Source of the DNA: Acididesulfobacillus acetoxydans
GTDB lineage: Bacteria > Bacillota > Desulfitobacteriia > Desulfitobacteriales > Desulfitobacteriaceae
Assembly (NCBI RefSeq): GCF_902729405.1
Contig: NZ_LR746496.1
Coordinates: 2,790,001 to 2,854,000, forward strand
Direction: 5' to 3'
DNA: 64,000 nt
Part shown: positions 59,766 to 64,000 of the stretch, piece after piece
How positions within the stretch are numbered: position 1 is the stretch's first letter
How the letters are laid out: each line of letters begins with the position of its first letter
Program-made: the position numbers and the translations under genes
Notes under the pieces: model-generated
The model's database searches: none
What the model was told of the DNA's origin: nothing
The model's input: only the letters and a program-made list of their open reading frames with translations

Positions 59766-60701
59766 GTGGCCCTGGAAGAAATGTCCGTTCTGATTCATAC
59801 CGTACATCCGGATCAAAGACTTGCGGAAAAAGCCCGCTGGTTTCAAAGGCAGCCCGGAATCCGCTGGCTGGAGCGTCCCGCCCGGAGGGCAGAGCGCGCG
59901 GGACTTACGGCTGTACCGGGAGCAAATCCGTCCGGCCCAGGGGAAACTCCGTGCGGCCCGAGAGCAAATTCGTCCGGCCCCAGGGAAACTCCGTGCGGCC
60001 CGGGAGCAACTCCCTCCGACCCGGCGGAGCTGAAAATTACCCGGACCGGAGTTTTTCTGACAGTGTCGGGAGAAAGTCTGTATTTCCACCCCAGTATGGC
60101 TTTGCTTCGTCTTTTGAACATCGAACGGGGTGAGCCGGATCGCTTTCTTGAAGCCTGCGGCCTGGGAAGGGGGGATTCCCTCTTTGATGCGACTCTGGGC
60201 CTGGGCAGTGACGCCCTTGTCGGAGCTTGGGCCGTCGGCAGCACGGGTTCGGTCCGGGCGGTGGAACGTTCCGGCATTTTGGCCGCCCTGGTCGGGGACG
60301 GCCTCAATGACTTAAGAAGAACAACGGCAGGACTCAGAAAAAGTCCCGAAAAAGAACGGGCCTGGGCCCATTTGCGCGAAGCGGCGGGCAGGATTGAGGC
60401 GCACTGGGGCGACCACTTGGAAGAATTGCGCAAGATGCCTGCGCAAGCTGTGGATGTCGTGTATTTCGATCCGATGTTTCGCCATACCCGCAGCCGTTCG
60501 GCCGCTATACAGCCCTTACAGCGCTGGGCCGAGAAAGAGCCCCTCAGCCGCGACAGCGTACGGGAAGCCTGCCGCGTGGCCCGGAAAAGAGTCGTCATGA
60601 AAGAGCGGAAAGGCAGCCCGGAGTTCGAACGTCTCGGTTTTGAGGTTTTCCCGGGCGGCAGGTATAGTTCCGTGGATTTTGGCATAGTGGACTTGAGGTG
60701 A
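59766..60701 (+). CDS. RsmJ-like SAM-dependent methyltransferase with a repeat insertion
   Basis: The product is 311 residues. The Rossmann core has DSLFDATLGLGSDALVGAWA (motif I), VRAVERSGILAAL, VDVVYFDPMFRH (catalytic DPMF) and KRVVMKERKGSPEF. RsmJ methylates G1516 of 16S rRNA in E. coli; the clostridial group is less studied. Residues ~52-88 are a Pro/Gly-rich insert encoded by a 42-bp tandem repeat. GTG start behind GGAGGAGTG. It overlaps miaA by 4 bp. Confidence 0.87.
   Translation: MALEEMSVLIHTVHPDQRLAEKARWFQRQPGIRWLERPARRAERAGLTAVPGANPSGPGETPCGPRANSSGPRETPCGPGATPSDPAELKITRTGVFLTVSGESLYFHPSMALLRLLNIERGEPDRFLEACGLGRGDSLFDATLGLGSDALVGAWAVGSTGSVRAVERSGILAALVGDGLNDLRRTTAGLRKSPEKERAWAHLREAAGRIEAHWGDHLEELRKMPAQAVDVVYFDPMFRHTRSRSAAIQPLQRWAEKEPLSRDSVREACRVARKRVVMKERKGSPEFERLGFEVFPGGRYSSVDFGIVDLR
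59922..60032 (+). repeat. 42-bp x2.6 in-frame minisatellite
   Basis: Units at 59922, 59964 and 60006 (partial) encode ANPSGPGETPCGPR, ANSSGPRETPCGPG and ATPSDPAEL. The first two differ at few bases, so the duplication is recent. Period equals that of the cbiG repeat. Confidence 0.9.
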
Positions 60702-61651
60702 AAGCAGTGCGTCCCTTTGTGGTCATCGTCGGGCCGACGGCAGTCGGAAAATCCGCTCTGGGTTTGGACTTGGCCCGGGCGGTCCGGGGAGAGATTATCT
60801 CGGGTGATTCCGTCCAGGTCTATAGAAAACTGGATATCGGCTCCGCCAAGACACCTCCGGGCGAAAGGGAGGGGGTCCCGCATCACTTGTTTGACTTCCT
60901 GGATCCCCGCGAACCTTATAGTGCAGCCCAATTTCAGGAAGCTGCCTCCCGGCTGATCTCAGAAATCCAGGCCAGGGACCATGTTCCCATCTTGGTCGGA
61001 GGTACGGGACTCTATGTCCGCTCCCTCCTGGACCCTTATCGCTTCAGTGAAAAAGGCTCGGGAGCAATCCGCCAAAAGTGGCTCAGCTTTCTGGCGCAAG
61101 AAGGGAAGGAGGCCCTCCACCGGGCGTTAGCAGAACGTGATCCACTGACAGCGGCCCGGCTCCATGTCAATGACCGGGTTCGGGTCATTCGCGCCCTGGA
61201 AGTGTTTGAATTAACCGGGCGGCCTCTCTCCGGGACGAGAACCGCCTCAGATAAGGTGTACGCCCCACTGGCTCCCAACACAATCTACATCGGCCTGGAA
61301 GCGCCGCGCGAGATTCTCTACCGCCGCATCGATGAGCGCTGCGCGGAAATGATCCGGGAGGGCTTGGTCGAGGAGACGGCAGACCTCCTGCATAGCGGCT
61401 ATAGTCGTGAACTCAAACCCCTTCAGAGTCTGGGTTACCGGCATGTCCTCTGGTACCTCCGGGGACTGGCCACCCTGCCCGAAGCGCTGCGCTTAATGCA
61501 AAGGGATACCAGGCATTTTGCCAAACGTCAATTTACCTGGTTTCGACGCGACCCGCGTATCACCTGGTATGACATCTCACGCTTCTCGCCAAATCGTATA
61601 CTCGCAGACGTGATCTGCACTTGCAGAGCTTTGGAAACTCGTGTAGAATGA
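60698..61651 (+). CDS. miaA: tRNA dimethylallyltransferase
   Basis: The product is 317 residues. P-loop: [36 protein letters not shown] and [20 protein letters not shown] are the DSxQ and substrate regions, with [12 protein letters not shown] and [14 protein letters not shown] at the C-terminus. It makes i6A37 in tRNAs reading UNN codons. The GTG start overlaps the previous stop; a second GTG is at 60707. It is followed by hfq, the usual order. Confidence 0.97.
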   Translation: MKAVRPFVVIVGPTAVGKSALGLDLARAVRGEIISGDSVQVYRKLDIGSAKTPPGEREGVPHHLFDFLDPREPYSAAQFQEAASRLISEIQARDHVPILVGGTGLYVRSLLDPYRFSEKGSGAIRQKWLSFLAQEGKEALHRALAERDPLTAARLHVNDRVRVIRALEVFELTGRPLSGTRTASDKVYAPLAPNTIYIGLEAPREILYRRIDERCAEMIREGLVEETADLLHSGYSRELKPLQSLGYRHVLWYLRGLATLPEALRLMQRDTRHFAKRQFTWFRRDPRITWYDISRFSPNRILADVICTCRALETRVE

Positions 61652-61698
61652 ATGTGTGGAACAGCGATTTAGTAAACAATGGTGATGGAGGGAGAAAT

Positions 61699-61953
61699 AT
61701 GAATAAGTCGTCCATCAATTTGCAGGATGGTTTTCTCAATCAGGTGCGCAAAGAAAACTTGCCCGTGACGATTTACCTCGTCAACGGATTTCAGCTGAAG
61801 GGAATCGTTCGCGGATTTGATAATTTTACGGTTGTCATAGAATTCGAGGGAAAACAGCAGATGGTCTACAAACATGCCATTTCTACGGTCATGCCGATTC
61901 GCCCGATCAATTTGGCTCAAGCTACCGCTCAACCTGAAGAGCCTCACGAATAG
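61699..61953 (+). CDS. hfq: RNA chaperone Hfq
   Basis: The product is 84 residues. Sm1 motif: [20 protein letters not shown] with [20 protein letters not shown]. Sm2 motif: [17 protein letters not shown] (YKHA). The length suits Gram-positive Hfq with a short tail. The ATG follows GATGGAGGGAGAAAT. An intrinsic terminator follows. Hfq forms hexamers binding U-rich and A-rich RNA. Confidence 0.98.
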   Translation: MNKSSINLQDGFLNQVRKENLPVTIYLVNGFQLKGIVRGFDNFTVVIEFEGKQQMVYKHAISTVMPIRPINLAQATAQPEEPHE

Positions 61954-61966
61954 GAGCTTTAGCTTA

Positions 61967-61994
61967 GAAAATCCGGCCGTTGGCCGGATTTTTT
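61967..61994 (+). terminator. intrinsic terminator after hfq
   Basis: AATCCGGCC-gtt-GGCCGGATT followed by TTTT, with AAAA/TTTT extending the stem. Confidence 0.85.
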
Positions 61995-62010
61995 CTCGCC
62001 TATCGGAATC

Positions 62011-62097
62011 TCACTCGCAGCGCGCAAGGGGTCGGTGGGCCCAGACGCTCGCTTAGCCATAAAACCAAAAGAGCCGCTCACTCGCAGCGCGCAAGGG
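62011..62097. repeat. 20-bp direct repeats 67 bp apart in the hfq-typA spacer
   Basis: TCACTCGCAGCGCGCAAGGG occurs at 62011-62030 and 62078-62097. The rest of the spacer (61995-62376) is G+C-rich. TATAAT at 62306-62311 with TTGTTG 15 bp before it is the best promoter candidate for typA. Confidence 0.8.
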
Positions 62098-62376
62098 TAA
62101 GGTCGGTGCGCGTCCGCGGCAGGCGGAGTGGCCGGACGGGCAGAGCGCGCTCCGTCTGTATACGGCCGCAGCTTGAGCCGGGAACTCCGACCGGGCGCAA
62201 ACGCCGCTGATGGCCGTCGAAAGCAGTCGAACGCCTCTGAGCGCCGCTGACAGCCGTTTAGAAAGTGCAAAAAGTGCCAAACTGTTGTTGCCTTTTGATG
62301 ATCTGTATAATATACTGAAAGGTAGTGCATTTTTTGACGAATAGGCACAGCATAACCAAGAAGAAGGGGAAATTCA

Positions 62377-64000
62377 GTGGAGACTGCCAATTTACGCAAT
62401 ATCGCAATCATAGCTCACGTTGACCACGGGAAAACGACACTCGTCGACGCGATGCTGAAACAAAGCGGAACTTTCCGGGCTAACCAGCAGGTCATGGAGC
62501 GGGTCATGGACTCCAATGACCTGGAACGGGAACGCGGCATCACGATTCTGTCAAAGAACACCTCCGTGCATTGGCGAGGAACGAAAATCAACATCGTGGA
62601 CACACCCGGCCATGCGGATTTCGGCGGAGAAGTGGAACGGGTGCTGAAAATGGTTAACGGCGTCCTCTTAATCGTGGATGCCTTCGAGGGGCCGATGCCG
62701 CAGACGAGGTTTGTGCTGCGAAAAGCGCTGGAGCTGAAACTCACTCCGATTGTCGTGGTCAATAAAATAGATCGCGCCGATGCGCGCCCGGAGGAAGTGG
62801 TGGATGAAGTTCTTGATCTCTTCATCGAACTGGGCGCGGACGAGGATCAACTGGATTTTCCGGTGATTTATGCATCCGCCCGGCAAGGATCTACCGGGAC
62901 GGCACCGGACCGGATCGAGCCGACCCTGGAACCTCTTTTTAACATGATCATGGCCCACATTCCCGCACCCCAAGTCGACCTCGAGGCCCCGGTGCAGCTT
63001 CTGGTAACCACACTGGATTATGACGACTATGTGGGAAAAATCGTCGTAGGGCGGATTGTGCGCGGTGCGATTCATCAAGGAGAGCAGGTTACCTTGATCA
63101 AGCGGGACGAAACTTATGAGAAAGCCAAGATCGGCAAAGTCTATGTCTTTGAAGGGCTGCAGCGTGTTGATGTTCCCGTGGCCGCGGCCGGGGAAATCGT
63201 GGCATTGACCGGCTTGACCACGGCCAACATCGGAGAAACTGTGGCCTGTGCCCTAAACCCCGAGGCTTTGCCGACGATCGAAGTGGATGAGCCGACCCTG
63301 AGCATGAATTTTATCGTCAACGACAGCCCCTTCGCAGGACTGGAGGGGGAATTTGTCACTTCGCGCAAACTCAGGGAACGCCTTTTCAAAGAGGTTGAAA
63401 CCAATGTCAGTTTGCAGGTCGAGGAAACCGATTCCGCGGACAGCTTCAAGGTATCCGGCCGGGGAGAACTCCACCTGTCCATTTTGATTGAAAACATGCG
63501 CCGGGAAGGGTACGAACTCCAGGTCTCGAAACCCGAAGTGATCTACAGGACGATTAACGGTGAAAAATGCGAACCCATCGAGTTCCTGATTGCCGACGTG
63601 CCGGAGAACTCCGTGGGGGCGGTGATGGAACTTTTGGGTCGGCGCAAGGCCGAGATGGTCAATATGATAACACTTTCCCCAACTCAAGTCCGGCTGGAAT
63701 TCAAGGTGCCTGCCCGCGGGCTGATCGGTTTCCGTAACGAATTTCTCACGGAGACGCGTGGGGAAGGCATGATGAGCCATGTCTTTCACGGCTATGAGCC
63801 CTACAAAGGGGAGATTTCCGGGCGCAACCGCGGGGCTCTGATCGCCTTTGAAAACGGAGAAGCCACAACTTACGGCCTTTACCAAGCGCAAGAGAGGGGC
63901 CGGATCTTCATTGAGCCGGGAATCAAAGTTTATGAGGGAATGATTGTGGGAGAAAACAGCCGGGAACAGGATATTGAAGTCAACGTGGCCAAAAAGAAAC
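62377..64000 (+). CDS. typA: translational GTPase TypA/BipA, 3' end beyond the window
   Basis: The visible 541 residues start at GTG 62377 (AAGAAGGGGAAATTCA upstream). GTPase motifs: [17 protein letters not shown] (G1), ERERGITI (G2), [19 protein letters not shown] (G3), [13 protein letters not shown] (G4) and [10 protein letters not shown] (G5). EF-G-like domains II and III and the TypA C-terminal region ([37 protein letters not shown]) follow. It binds ribosomes and supports growth and stress adaptation. Total family length is ~605, so about 65 residues are missing. Confidence 0.97.
   Translation, partial: METANLRNIAIIAHVDHGKTTLVDAMLKQSGTFRANQQVMERVMDSNDLERERGITILSKNTSVHWRGTKINIVDTPGHADFGGEVERVLKMVNGVLLIVDAFEGPMPQTRFVLRKALELKLTPIVVVNKIDRADARPEEVVDEVLDLFIELGADEDQLDFPVIYASARQGSTGTAPDRIEPTLEPLFNMIMAHIPAPQVDLEAPVQLLVTTLDYDDYVGKIVVGRIVRGAIHQGEQVTLIKRDETYEKAKIGKVYVFEGLQRVDVPVAAAGEIVALTGLTTANIGETVACALNPEALPTIEVDEPTLSMNFIVNDSPFAGLEGEFVTSRKLRERLFKEVETNVSLQVEETDSADSFKVSGRGELHLSILIENMRREGYELQVSKPEVIYRTINGEKCEPIEFLIADVPENSVGAVMELLGRRKAEMVNMITLSPTQVRLEFKVPARGLIGFRNEFLTETRGEGMMSHVFHGYEPYKGEISGRNRGALIAFENGEATTYGLYQAQERGRIFIEPGIKVYEGMIVGENSREQDIEVNVAKKK

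Overview
The window (about 57% G+C by eye) looks like a chromosomal segment of a strictly anaerobic Gram-positive of the Clostridia, most like the Peptococcaceae/Desulfitobacteriaceae (Desulfosporosinus, Desulfitobacterium or the acidophile Acididesulfobacillus). The reasons are a complete anaerobic (cobalt-early) cobalamin pathway, a molybdopterin oxidoreductase/NrfD respiratory complex next to a Crp/Fnr regulator, DUF1540, DUF1847 and YlbF-type proteins, a DacF-like carboxypeptidase and many TTG/GTG starts. The genus is an inference. No prophage, rRNA operon or CRISPR array was seen. || Layout. 1-4.2 kb: 3' part of a PAS histidine kinase, tRNA-Lys(CTT) with promoter and terminator, a ParE/RelE-Phd/YefM toxin-antitoxin pair, an orphan ABC ATPase, a small coiled-coil protein and an internally deleted IS200/IS605 (IS1341-type) element that keeps both end hairpins and the 3' tail of tnpB. 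4.2-7.0 kb: LysR regulator divergent from a small sulfite-reductase-like ferredoxin, then a Crp/Fnr regulator. 7.5-13.9 kb: molybdopterin oxidoreductase, FeS and NrfD subunits, a DUF1847 protein and a MoeA-like protein. 14-17 kb, minus strand: SAM methyltransferase and a MoxR ATPase/VWA (CoxD/CoxE-like) pair. 18 kb: glutamate decarboxylase. || 19.6-35.2 kb is a cobalamin locus: cbiD, a cobalamin riboswitch with terminator, then cbiET, cbiL, cbiF, cbiG, cbiH, cbiJ, cbiX(short), a cbiC-cbiP fusion, cbiB, cbiA, cobO, pduX and cobD. It covers sirohydrochlorin to adenosylcobinamide phosphate, including aminopropanol phosphate supply. Nucleotide-loop genes (cobU/cobS/cobT) are not in the window. Several of these enzymes carry in-frame tandem-repeat insertions (15-bp x5 in cbiJ and cbiA, 42-bp x3 in cbiG), and the same style recurs in a methyltransferase near 60 kb and in many spacers. 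|| 35.6-49 kb is mixed housekeeping: TlpA-like lipoprotein with an Lgt-like protein lacking the usual catalytic residues, zinc-ribbon protein, crotonase, flavodoxin-like reductase, gap-pyk-deoR, metallo-hydrolase, a broken isochorismatase-like gene, DegV, D,D-carboxypeptidase and an AI-2E-type permease. 49-64 kb is RNA modification and mismatch repair: DUF1540, miaB, ylbF-like, mutS, hydantoinase-like, HDAC-like, mutL, RsmJ-like methyltransferase, miaA, hfq and the start of typA/bipA, which runs off the window. || Candidates for a second look are the repeat-insertion phenomenon, the TnpB-less omega-RNA element, the cytoplasmic-looking CISM with its unusual neighbours, the CbiC-CbiP fusion and the Lgt-like/TlpA pair.
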